A stretch of DNA of 15,957 nucleotides, from positions 1-15,957 of the forward strand of contig CALFDL010000291.1 of NCBI GenBank assembly GCA_937950415.1, in the 5' to 3' direction. Below the pieces are notes generated by a model that was given only the letters and a program-made list of their open reading frames with translations, was not told the origin of the DNA and made no database searches. The position numbers and the translations under genes were made by a program. This DNA comes from an uncultured Collinsella sp. Lineage in GTDB: Bacteria > Actinomycetota > Coriobacteriia > Coriobacteriales > Coriobacteriaceae. Numbering within the stretch: the first letter of the stretch is position 1; the number at the start of each line of letters is the position of its first letter. This document shows, piece after piece, positions 1 to 5,496 of this stretch.

Positions 1-21
1 AAACTTTTTCAAAAATAGTTC

Positions 22-50
22 TTGCGTTCGCGCTGGCGCTCCGTTATTCT
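22..50 (+). promoter_or_regulatory. Promoter of tRNA-Leu
   Basis: A -35 hexamer TTGCGT (22-27) and a -10 hexamer TATTCT (45-50) are separated by exactly 17 bp. Transcription would start near 57, a few bases before the mature tRNA 5' end at 62. Seen directly as sigma70-type hexamers; function is inferred. Confidence 0.6.
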
Positions 51-61
51 AATTCCTGCAC

Positions 62-148
62 GCGGGCGTGGCGGAATTGGCAGACGCGTACGGTTCAGGT
101 CCGTATGGGGGCAACCCCATGAAGGTTCAAGTCCTTTCGCCCGCACCA
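62..148 (+). tRNA. tRNA-Leu (anticodon CAG)
   Basis: Class II tRNA with acceptor arms GCGGGCG (62-68) and CGCCCGC (138-144), discriminator A145 and an encoded CCA (146-148). The anticodon loop TTCAGGT gives anticodon CAG at 96-98. A long variable arm (GGGGGCAACCCC type) and the T-arm motif GGTTCAAGTCC (124-134) are present. The variable arm and A73 fit leucine rather than serine. It has its own promoter and terminator. Confidence 0.96.
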
Positions 149-159
149 TTAAATTAAAG

Positions 160-184
160 AGCTCCCAGCAATGGGAGCTTTTTT
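160..184 (+). terminator. Rho-independent terminator of tRNA-Leu
   Basis: Perfect 8-bp stem AGCTCCCA/TGGGAGCT (160-167 and 172-179) with a GCAA tetraloop and a T run to 184. The whole structure is repeated at about 349-373 as part of the tail duplication. Confidence 0.92.
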
Positions 185-202
185 GTTATGGGCCCATCAC
201 AG

Positions 203-213
203 GGACTTGAACC
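203..213 (-). repeat. Inverted copy of tRNA-Leu T-arm
   Basis: GGACTTGAACC here is the exact reverse complement of the T-arm of tRNA-Leu at 124-134. It marks the left side of the insertion between the two copies of the tRNA tail. Comparable inverted T-arm pieces follow tRNA-Arg and tRNA-Ser in this window. Confidence 0.7.
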
Positions 214-226
214 TGTGAAGGAGCGA

Positions 227-318
227 GCGTAAAGAAAACGCGGAGCGTTTTTAGCGAGCTGGCGAGGACGCCGGCAGGCGGCCGAAGCCGGTGCGGATCC
301 GCGAAGCGGATACGCGGA
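227..318 (+). repeat. Hairpin-rich 92-bp core repeat, copy A (after tRNA-Leu)
   Basis: This 92 bp segment matches the segment at 5225-5316 at 84 of 92 positions with no gaps, by my hand alignment. It contains a hairpin AAAACGC-GGA-GCGTTTT followed by T residues, a GCCGGC/GCCGGT pair, and the stem ATCCGC-GAA-GCGGAT. No ORF is conserved. Both copies sit in the same place: after a tRNA terminator and immediately before a second copy of that tRNA's 3' end. This suggests a small non-coding element that targets tRNA 3' ends. An alternative is a remnant of a larger integrated element. Confidence 0.8.
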
Positions 319-319
319 C

Positions 320-382
320 GTCCTTTCGCCCGCACCATTGATTGAAAGAGCTCCCAGCAATGGGAGCTTTTTGTTATGGGCC
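320..382 (+). repeat. Duplicated tRNA-Leu 3' end plus terminator
   Basis: Positions 320-339 are identical to 131-150, covering the T-arm 3' side, acceptor strand and CCA of tRNA-Leu. The similarity continues through a second copy of the terminator hairpin and the bases TTATGGGCC, so 320-382 is a near-perfect direct repeat of 131-194. The upstream two thirds of the tRNA are missing, so this is a tail only and not a second gene. The duplicated hairpin (349-373) may still terminate transcription. Confidence 0.9.
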
Positions 383-398
383 TCTTGTTGATGTCACG

Positions 399-426
399 TT
401 GCTGCTTCGTGCGGGTATCCTAATGC
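399..426 (+). promoter_or_regulatory. Possible promoter of the SPFH-rlmH operon
   Basis: TTGCTG (399-404) and TAATGC (421-426) are spaced by 16 bp in the short gap between the duplicated terminator and the SPFH start codon. The match is modest, but a promoter is needed here because a terminator lies just upstream. Confidence 0.3.
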
Positions 427-453
427 CAACGTGTTCCTATCAGAGGAGAGACC

Positions 454-1392
454 ATGCTGTTTTCCGGTATCATCGCCGCCCTTACCAGCCTTTTGATTCC
501 CATCATCATCCTGTTGCTGCTGGTCCCCAACGCCTGCTACGTCGTTGAGCAGCAGCACGCTGTGATCATCGAGCGCTTGGGTAAGTTCAATCGTATCGTC
601 AACGCGGGCTTCCACGTGAAGGTGCCCGTGATCGACCGCAAGGCCGCCACGGTGAGCCTGCGCACCATGAAAAACGGTTTTGGCATCGACGTTAAGACCC
701 AGGACAACGTGACCATCGGCCTTGAGGTCTCCGCTCAGTACCACGTGAGCTACGACATGGGCGCCGGCCCGGCAGATTCGGGCATCTACAAGAGCTACTA
801 CATGCTGCAGGAGCCCGTCGACCAGATGCGCGACTTCATCACCGATGCCCTGCGCTCCTCCATCCCCGTCTACACACTCGATGAGGTCTTTGCCAAGAAG
901 GATGACATCGCCAAGGATGTCAACGCTACCGTTTCCGAGCAGATGGCCGCCTACGGCTTCACCCTTGTGTCGACGCTCATCACCAAAATCGCACTGCCGA
1001 CCGAGGTTGAGAACTCCATGAACGACATCAACGCCGCCCAGCGCAAGCGCGCTGCCGCGCAGGAGCTCGCCGAGGCCGACCGCATCAAGCGCGTCACCGA
1101 GGCGACCGCCGAGGCCGAGGCGATGGAAAAGGCAGGCGAAGGCATCGCCAACCAGCGCAAGGCCATCGCGCTGGGCATCAAGGATTCGCTCGAGATTATC
1201 CAGGAGACGGGCGTCGGTAACGATGAGGCCAACCAGCTGTTTATGTTTACGCAGTGGTCCGAGATGATGACGGAGTTCGCTCGCACGGGTAAAACCTCGA
1301 CGGTCGTGCTGCCAGGCGATTTCTCGCAGTCGGCCTCGATGTTCGAGCAGATGCTGACTGCCGGCAAAGTTCAAAACGATTCGAAGGAGTAG
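454..1392 (+). CDS. SPFH/band-7 domain membrane protein (stomatin/slipin-like)
   Basis: 312 residues starting at ATG 454, with a strong ribosome site GAGGAG just upstream. One N-terminal hydrophobic segment (about residues 5-26, rich in L and I) anchors the protein. The band-7 domain follows at about 28-190, with the family-typical stretch VVEQQHAVIIERLGKF and an immersed FHVKVPVID strand. An alanine- and glutamate-rich coiled coil covers about 193-245 (NAAQRKRAAAQELAEADRIK). Proteins of this family form large oligomeric rings at the membrane and organise membrane microdomains or assist proteases. No partner such as NfeD is seen here. The stop codon is 6 bp before rlmH, whose ribosome site lies inside this gene's last codons, so the two are translationally linked. 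The family is clear; the exact role is unknown. Confidence 0.92.
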   Translation: MLFSGIIAALTSLLIPIIILLLLVPNACYVVEQQHAVIIERLGKFNRIVNAGFHVKVPVIDRKAATVSLRTMKNGFGIDVKTQDNVTIGLEVSAQYHVSYDMGAGPADSGIYKSYYMLQEPVDQMRDFITDALRSSIPVYTLDEVFAKKDDIAKDVNATVSEQMAAYGFTLVSTLITKIALPTEVENSMNDINAAQRKRAAAQELAEADRIKRVTEATAEAEAMEKAGEGIANQRKAIALGIKDSLEIIQETGVGNDEANQLFMFTQWSEMMTEFARTGKTSTVVLPGDFSQSASMFEQMLTAGKVQNDSKE

Positions 1393-1398
1393 GCGCGC

Positions 1399-1869
1399 GT
1401 GAAATACACCGTCGTTTGCGTCGGTAAGCTCAAGGAGCGCTTTTGGAAGGACGCGTGCGCTGAGTACACCAAGCGCCTAGGTGCCTATGCCAAGGTGGAT
1501 ATCCGCGAGGTGGCCGATATCGGCCCGGCTAAGGCGGGCGGCGTGGATGCCGCGCGCGACAAGGAGGGGGCGGCGATTCTTGCCGCCTTGCCATCTCGGG
1601 CGCATGTGATCCTGCTGGCTATCGAGGGCAAGGAGCGTTCGAGTGAGGAGCTCTCGGCGCGGCTCGACGATCTTATGCTGCGAGGCAGCAGCGACATTGC
1701 CTTTGTAATCGGCGGTTCGGACGGCGTGAGTGATGAGGTGCGCGCCCGCGCCGACGAGATGCTCAGCTTCGGACGCATTACCTTGCCGCATAACCTGGCG
1801 CGTGTGGTGCTGCTAGAGCAGATTTACCGTGCCTGCAAGATCAGTCGTGGCGAGCCGTATCACAAATAG
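1399..1869 (+). CDS. rlmH: 23S rRNA (pseudouridine1915-N3)-methyltransferase RlmH
   Basis: 156 residues, the normal length for this SPOUT-class enzyme. RlmH uses S-adenosylmethionine to methylate pseudouridine 1915 in helix 69 of 23S rRNA on assembled 70S ribosomes. The trefoil-knot cofactor signature is visible as FVIGGSDG (about 102-109). The conserved tail SRGEPYHK ends the protein, as expected for the family. The start is GTG at 1399, chosen because AAGGAG (1384-1389) sits 9 bp upstream and the N-terminus MKYTVVCVGKLKE fits the family. It follows the SPFH gene by 6 bp. Proteins of this family usually stand alone or near metallo-hydrolase genes, so the SPFH linkage is a local feature. Confidence 0.95.
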   Translation: MKYTVVCVGKLKERFWKDACAEYTKRLGAYAKVDIREVADIGPAKAGGVDAARDKEGAAILAALPSRAHVILLAIEGKERSSEELSARLDDLMLRGSSDIAFVIGGSDGVSDEVRARADEMLSFGRITLPHNLARVVLLEQIYRACKISRGEPYHK

Positions 1870-1942
1870 GTCGGCAATACGAAACAATGGCGTGGGACAA
1901 TACCTTTCGTTTTGAGGAATGTGTCTGAAAGGACTATGAGAT

Positions 1943-2713
1943 ATGAAGATTGGATTTGTCGGTTTTGGCAATATGGCGAGCGCTATGGCCGATGGCTGGA
2001 TCGCTGCCGGTGTAGCTGCGAGCGACATGTGCGCCTGCGCGGGTCGCTACGACGCACTGGTTGAGCGCTGCGAGGCGCGCGGCATGGTCGCCTGCCACGA
2101 TGCCGCCGAGGTTGTCGCCGCATCCGATATCGTGGTCGCTGCGGTCAAACCGTACATGATCGAGAAGGTATTCGCCCCGCTCAAGGATGCTCTTGCCAAA
2201 AAGGTCGTTCTGTCGGTTGCCTGGACCTGGGACAGTGCCAAGTGGGAGCAGGTCCTGCCGGGCGTCGCGCATATCTCGACGGTGCCCAACACACCGGTTT
2301 CGGTGGGCGAGGGCGTCATCGCTTGCGAGAAGGCTTCCACGCTTAGTGATGAGCAGAGCGCCGTGGTGCTTGATCTGCTTGGCAAACTCGGTGCGGTGGT
2401 CGAGCTTGATACGAGCCTGCTGTTTGTGGGCGGCACGGTGGGTGGTTGCGCTCCGGCGTTTGTCGCCATGGCAATCGAGGCCCTGGGCGATGCGGCGGTC
2501 AAGCACGGTATCCCGCGTGCCGATGCCTATCGCATTGTGAGCCAGATGGTGCTAGGTACGGCAAAGCTGCAGCTTGCAACTGGCCAGCATCCTGCGGCGA
2601 TGAAGGATGCCGTATGCTCGCCCGGTGGTGCCACCATCAAGGGCGTCGTTGCGCTCGAGGACGCCGGCATGCGCAGCGCCCTGGTCAAGGCAATCGACGC
2701 AACCCTCCAGTAA
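1943..2713 (+). CDS. proC: Pyrroline-5-carboxylate reductase
   Basis: 256 residues, cytosolic. It catalyses the last step of proline synthesis, reducing 1-pyrroline-5-carboxylate to L-proline with NAD(P)H. The N-terminal Rossmann fold shows IGFVGFGNMASAM (about 3-15). The C-terminal dimerisation domain carries the family signature CSPGGATIKGVVALEDAGMR (about 227-246). The length is slightly below the usual 265-275. Start ATG 1943 has AAAGGA at 1928-1933. It lies 73 bp after rlmH with no obvious terminator between them, so cotranscription is possible. The stop codon TAA touches the left edge of a palindromic element. Confidence 0.94.
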   Translation: MKIGFVGFGNMASAMADGWIAAGVAASDMCACAGRYDALVERCEARGMVACHDAAEVVAASDIVVAAVKPYMIEKVFAPLKDALAKKVVLSVAWTWDSAKWEQVLPGVAHISTVPNTPVSVGEGVIACEKASTLSDEQSAVVLDLLGKLGAVVELDTSLLFVGGTVGGCAPAFVAMAIEALGDAAVKHGIPRADAYRIVSQMVLGTAKLQLATGQHPAAMKDAVCSPGGATIKGVVALEDAGMRSALVKAIDATLQ

Positions 2714-2872
2714 AACCGACCAAAAAAGGGACAGTTTATTTTGGCAGGTTTTTCCTGCGGTTTTGTCCTTTTAGCGAAAAGCGCCCCGCAACTGGCTCAA
2801 TTCCAGTTGCGGGGCACTTGCGTTTGCCCAGATAAAACCGACCAAAATAAACCTGTCCCTTTTTGGCAGGTT
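2712..2872. repeat. Three-hairpin palindromic element (REP/BIME-like) between convergent genes
   Basis: Two outer arms, 2712-2753 and 2834-2872, are near reverse complements of each other. Each arm also folds on itself (AACC-GA-CCAAAA with TTTTGG-CA-GGTT). Between them is a perfect 13-bp stem GCCCCGCAACTGG/CCAGTTGCGGGGC (2783-2795, 2803-2815) with loop CTCAATT. There is no ORF. The element fills the whole space between the stop codons of proC and the small minus-strand gene, so it probably ends transcription from both sides. The organisation resembles a pair of inverted REP sequences (BIME) mobilised by a REP-associated transposase, none of which is in this window. Confidence 0.82.
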
Positions 2873-3044
2873 AGTCCCAGAAGCTGTCTTCTTCGTCCTC
2901 GGACTTGGGGCCGCGGTCGACATACATCTTATGGGTGCGCTTCTCCATTACAAAGGCAATAATCGCAAACAGCAGGATGCCGCCGGCGAAAAGGATGGCA
3001 AAACCGGTGCGGGTGCCAAACAAAAAGGAAAAAACTGCGTCCAT
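2871..3044 (-). CDS. Small membrane protein, 57 residues
   Basis: Read from ATG at 3044 down to the stop at 2871, the protein begins MDAVFSFLFGTRTGFAILF and ends KSEDEEDSFWD. A single hydrophobic helix covers about residues 13-33 and is followed by a basic stretch (EKRTHK) and a strongly acidic tail, giving one membrane span with a charged cytosolic end. A good ribosome site, AAGAAGG, lies 7 bp before the ATG. Start, ribosome site, membrane span and convergence with proC make it a credible gene. I do not recognise a family. Divergent from serS, with which it shares a 111-bp intergenic region. Confidence 0.78.
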   Translation of the reverse strand: MDAVFSFLFGTRTGFAILFAGGILLFAIIAFVMEKRTHKMYVDRGPKSEDEEDSFWD

Positions 3045-3068
3045 TGGGTGCCTTCTTGCGTAGTTGAG

Positions 3069-3125
3069 TTGGGTCGTAAACGCTCATAAGTATATACTTG
3101 CCCATACATGTACAAGGTTGCAACC
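3069..3125. promoter_or_regulatory. Divergent promoter region with palindromes, serS and small membrane protein
   Basis: Three perfect palindromes occur in under 40 bp: AAGTATATACTT (3088-3099), TACATGTA (3105-3112) and GGTTGCAACC (3116-3125). The first supplies a TATACT -10 on both strands (3093-3098 plus, 3089-3094 minus). For serS, TTGGGT (3069-3074) lies 18 bp upstream of TATACT. For the minus gene, TTGTAC (3110-3115, minus) lies 15 bp away. Hexamers are seen; promoter activity and any operator role are inferred. Confidence 0.45.
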
Positions 3126-3155
3126 TAAATGGAATGTATATCGCCGGAGGATCTA

Positions 3156-4439
3156 ATGCTTGATATCAAGTTTGTTCGCGAGAACCCCGATGCCATCGAT
3201 GTCGCCATGGCTAACCGCCAGACGTCTTGGGATCGCGAGAAGTTCTTTGAGCTCGACGACGAGCGTCGTGCCGTCATCACCGAGGTCGAGGAGCTTCAGG
3301 CCACGCGCAACGCCGAGTCCAAAAAGATCGGCGCTCTAATGAAGGAGGGCAAGAAGGACGAGGCCGAGGCCGCCAAGGAGGCCGTGCGCGCCGTCAACGA
3401 GAAGATTGACGGTCTGGCCGAGCGCCGTACCGCCCTCGAGCAGGAGCAGTACGACTTCATGGCTCACCTGCCCAACATTCCTTGCGAGGCCACGCCGTAC
3501 GGCAAGGACGAGGACGAGAACATTGAGCGCCGTCGTTGGGGCACCCCGCGCGAGTTCGACTTCGACTTTAAGCCGCACTGGGATCTGGGCACCGATCTGG
3601 ACATCCTCGACTTCGAGCGCGGCAACAAGCTCTCCGGCAGCCGTTTTACCGTTCTCGGTGGCGCTGGCGCCCGCCTGGAGCGCGCCCTCATCAACTTCTT
3701 CCTCGATACGCACACCAGCCGTGGTTTTAAGGAGTGGTGGCCGCCCATCGTCGTCAAGCGTCAGACCATGTTTGGCACGGGTCAGCTGCCCAAGTTCGAG
3801 GACGACGCCTACCACGTCTCGGGCGACAACTTCCTGATCCCCACCGCCGAGGTCGTGCTCACCAACCTGCACGCCGGCGAGGTCCTCGACGCCGACACCC
3901 TGCCGCGCCGCTACACCGCCTTCACCCCCTGCTTCCGCGAGGAGGCCGGTTCCGCCGGTCGCGACACCCGCGGCATCATCCGTCAGCACGAGTTCGACAA
4001 GGTCGAGATGGTCAAGTTCGCTAAGCCGGAGGAGTCCGACGAGGAGCTCGAGAGCATGACCGCCGAGGCCGAGTACCTGCTGCAGCAGCTGGGCCTTCCG
4101 TATCGCGTGATTAGCCTGTGCACCGGCGACTTGGGCTTCTCTGCCCGTCAGACCTACGACGTCGAGGTCTGGCTGCCGAGCTACAACGCCTACAAGGAGA
4201 TCAGCTCCTGCTCCAACTGCGGTGACTTCCAGGCTCGCCGCGCCAACATCAAGTATCGCGACCCCGAGAACTTCAAGGGTTCGCGCTACCTGCACACTCT
4301 CAACGGTTCCGGCCTGCCGGCCGGCCGCACCATGGCCGCCATTCTGGAGAACTACCAGAACGCCGACGGCACCATCACGATCCCCGAGGTCCTGCGTCCT
4401 TACATGGGCGGTCTCGAGAAGATCGAGCCGGTCGCGTAA
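3156..4439 (+). CDS. serS: Seryl-tRNA synthetase
   Basis: 427 residues, the normal length. It charges tRNA-Ser with serine using ATP, and tRNA-Sec where present; it is a cytosolic homodimer of class II. The N-terminal antiparallel coiled-coil arm that grips the tRNA variable arm covers about residues 28-105. The catalytic core shows TAE (230-232) for serine binding, motif 2 with FREEAGSAGRDTRG (260-273), and motif 3 GSGLPAGRTMAAILENYQ (384-401). The start was set at ATG 3156 because CGGAGG (3145-3150) precedes it and MLDIKFVREN is the usual N-terminus. An upstream in-frame ATG at 3129 lacks a ribosome site. A terminator follows. A tRNA-Ser gene lies further along the window. Confidence 0.97.
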   Translation: MLDIKFVRENPDAIDVAMANRQTSWDREKFFELDDERRAVITEVEELQATRNAESKKIGALMKEGKKDEAEAAKEAVRAVNEKIDGLAERRTALEQEQYDFMAHLPNIPCEATPYGKDEDENIERRRWGTPREFDFDFKPHWDLGTDLDILDFERGNKLSGSRFTVLGGAGARLERALINFFLDTHTSRGFKEWWPPIVVKRQTMFGTGQLPKFEDDAYHVSGDNFLIPTAEVVLTNLHAGEVLDADTLPRRYTAFTPCFREEAGSAGRDTRGIIRQHEFDKVEMVKFAKPEESDEELESMTAEAEYLLQQLGLPYRVISLCTGDLGFSARQTYDVEVWLPSYNAYKEISSCSNCGDFQARRANIKYRDPENFKGSRYLHTLNGSGLPAGRTMAAILENYQNADGTITIPEVLRPYMGGLEKIEPVA

Positions 4440-4462
4440 GTTGGCTGCATAGGGGATATGCA

Positions 4463-4490
4463 AGGGCGCTCCTTCGGGGGCGCCCTATTT
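4463..4490 (+). terminator. Terminator of serS
   Basis: Stem AGGGCGCTCC/GGGGGCGCCCT closed by a C(TTCG)G tetraloop (loop 4473-4476), followed by ATTT. The UUCG-type loop is very stable; the T tract is short. Confidence 0.85.
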
Positions 4491-4539
4491 CGTGCGCAGG
4501 TCCATACCATGCCGTGCGGACAGCTCAATAGAAAACACA

Positions 4540-4579
4540 CGAACAACTGTTCTGTATACAGCCATCTACCTGCTATGCT
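4540..4579 (+). promoter_or_regulatory. Promoter with LexA-like box upstream of the 125-residue gene
   Basis: CGAACAACTGTTCT (4540-4553) fits 12 of 14 positions of the Gram-positive LexA consensus CGAAC-N4-GTTYG, with a perfect GAACA/TGTTC inverted core. It overlaps the position expected for a -35 (TTCTGT, 4550-4555). An extended -10, TGCTATGCT (4571-4579), follows. The layout is what a repressor-blocked promoter would look like. No LexA gene is in the window, so the regulator is inferred. Confidence 0.45.
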
Positions 4580-4612
4580 TTTGCTAAATAAGAGCGAGAG
4601 AAAGGGGACGCG

Positions 4613-4990
4613 ATGGAGCTGTTTGATGATCGGGTGGTTTTGTTTGAGAGCGACGAGGGCGGGGAGTACCTGCTTGTAACGTGTGAGCCGTCTGGCATGG
4701 GTGGCCTGGTGGTTCGGCAGGCGAGCGAGGGCCCGTTGACCCAATGGTGCTTTGAGGAGTCGCCGCATGTGGTCGAGACCTTTGTGATGCACGAGGGACT
4801 TGTGGCGCTGGAGCACTTCTATGGAGTTGGGACTTCCAACCAGGTCGCGCGCATGCTGAGCATCTCGTTTGCCGATTATGATTGTGCCCAGCGGGTGAGA
4901 TCGCTCCTGAGGGAACTTGATGCTAAGTTTGACGTGATCGAAAAGCCAATCGATCGTACGGGGAACGGCGGTATATGCGGAGCAGCATGA
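4613..4990 (+). CDS. Uncharacterised 125-residue protein
   Basis: I do not recognise this protein. It starts at ATG 4613 with AAAGGGG 5-6 bp upstream. It has no signal peptide or membrane helix. The N-terminal half looks beta-rich (MELFDDRVVLFESDEGGEYLLVT), a tryptophan-cysteine pair sits in TQWCFEESP, and the C-terminal half looks helical (QRVRSLLRELDAKFDVIEK). The last dozen residues are glycine-rich. It stands alone between the serS terminator and the tRNA-Arg promoter. Its promoter carries a LexA-like box, which would make it a DNA-damage-induced gene if real. GC-rich third positions agree with neighbouring genes, supporting that it is coding. Confidence 0.72.
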   Translation: MELFDDRVVLFESDEGGEYLLVTCEPSGMGGLVVRQASEGPLTQWCFEESPHVVETFVMHEGLVALEHFYGVGTSNQVARMLSISFADYDCAQRVRSLLRELDAKFDVIEKPIDRTGNGGICGAA

Positions 4991-5026
4991 CAAGACTGCG
5001 TTCCACAAAAAAGTTTCAAATTGTGC

Positions 5027-5055
5027 TTGACTCCAATAAGCTAAAGTGGTTTTAT
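5027..5055 (+). promoter_or_regulatory. Promoter of tRNA-Arg
   Basis: TTGACT (5027-5032) and TTTTAT (5050-5055) are spaced 17 bp apart, ending 12 bp before the tRNA 5' end. An alternative -10 is TTATAT, two bases on. Confidence 0.6.
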
Positions 5056-5067
5056 ATGTCTTGCGCT

Positions 5068-5144
5068 GCGGCGTTACCTCAGCTGGATAGAGGGTCTGAC
5101 TACGAATCAGAACGTCATAGGTTCGAATCCTATACGCCGCACCA
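5068..5144 (+). tRNA. tRNA-Arg (anticodon ACG)
   Basis: Acceptor arms GCGGCGT (5068-5074) and ACGCCGC (5134-5140), A73, and an encoded CCA (5142-5144). Anticodon stem TCTGA/TCAGA closes loop CTACGAA, anticodon ACG at 5102-5104; A34 is expected to be edited to inosine to read CGN codons. T-arm ATAGG-TTCGAAT-CCTAT is complete. Confidence 0.97.
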
Positions 5145-5154
5145 ATTGAACTTG

Positions 5155-5183
5155 AAGCCTCCGGCAACGGGGGCTTTTCTTTT
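5155..5183 (+). terminator. Terminator of tRNA-Arg
   Basis: Nine-bp stem AAGCCTCCG/CGGGGGCTT with one G-T pair and a GCAA loop, followed by a T-rich tract. A second version lies at 5345-5373. Confidence 0.88.
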
Positions 5184-5198
5184 ATGGCGGTATCCCAT

Positions 5199-5209
5199 GG
5201 ATTCGAATC
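5199..5209 (-). repeat. Inverted T-arm piece after tRNA-Arg
   Basis: GGATTCGAATC is the reverse complement of the tRNA-Arg T-arm at 5120-5130 at 10 of 11 positions. It sits about 15 bp after the terminator, in the same relative position as the inverted piece after tRNA-Leu. Confidence 0.6.
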
Positions 5210-5224
5210 TCGGTCGAGGCGCGG

Positions 5225-5316
5225 GCGTAAAGAAAACGCGGAGCGTTTTTAGCCCGCGGGCGAGCGCGCCGGCAGGCGGGCGAAGCCGGTGCGGATCCGC
5301 GCAGCGGATGCGCGGA
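5225..5316 (+). repeat. Hairpin-rich 92-bp core repeat, copy B (after tRNA-Arg)
   Basis: Same length as the copy at 227-318, with eight substitutions by hand count. In this copy the flanking CGCGGGC and internal GCCCGCG (around 5251-5257) are complementary, extending the first hairpin; copy A lacks this pairing. The last two bases merge into the duplicated tRNA-Arg tail. Confidence 0.8.
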
Positions 5317-5373
5317 ATCCTATACGCCGCACCATTTGAGATTAAAGCTCCCGGCAACGGGGGCTTTTCTTTT
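5315..5373 (+). repeat. Duplicated tRNA-Arg 3' end plus terminator
   Basis: Starting at GAATCC (5315) the sequence repeats 5125-5183: T-arm 3' strand, acceptor strand, CCA, and a slightly diverged terminator (AAGCTCCCG/CGGGGGCTT, 5345-5366, then T-rich). Both direct repeats are 59 bp. The CCA-flanking bases and the terminator stem have drifted, so this duplication looks older than the one after tRNA-Leu. Confidence 0.88.
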
Positions 5374-5424
5374 GCGCCAGCTTGAGTGCTTTTGTCCAAA
5401 GGGACGATTTCCTGTCGACTCGTG

Positions 5425-5460
5425 TAAGATTCCGAGTAGATGTCGCGACTTATTCGCGAC
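5425..5460 (+). promoter_or_regulatory. Possible promoter and leader hairpin of the 813-residue gene
   Basis: A TAAGAT -10 (5425-5430) with no convincing -35 is followed by an inverted repeat GTCGCG/CGCGAC (5442-5447, 5455-5460; 7-nt spacer) that would lie in the transcript leader or act as an operator. Confidence 0.3.
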
Positions 5461-5496
5461 CACTCCTTCTCAAGCGACCGATCAGGGTGATATTTC

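Noticed and set aside
320..339. Second tRNA-Leu gene
   Set aside because: Only the 3' tail is present; no anticodon or D arm upstream.
394..1374. Long minus-strand frame opposite the SPFH gene
   Set aside because: Histidine-, aspartate- and glycine-biased product typical of antisense reading of a GC-rich gene; the plus-strand product has clear domains.
1879..1910. ACGAAA/TTTCGT inverted repeat between rlmH and proC as terminator or operator
   Set aside because: Six-base arms 20 bp apart with no T run; too weak to support a function.
3336..4463. 375-residue minus-strand frame opposite serS
   Set aside because: Valine/leucine/glycine-biased shadow of a certain synthetase gene; no ribosome site or family features.
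4400..5167. 255-residue minus-strand frame with RIRTYDVLIRSQTLYPAE
   Set aside because: That stretch is the antisense translation of tRNA-Arg, a familiar annotation artefact, and the rest overlaps the better-supported 125-residue gene.
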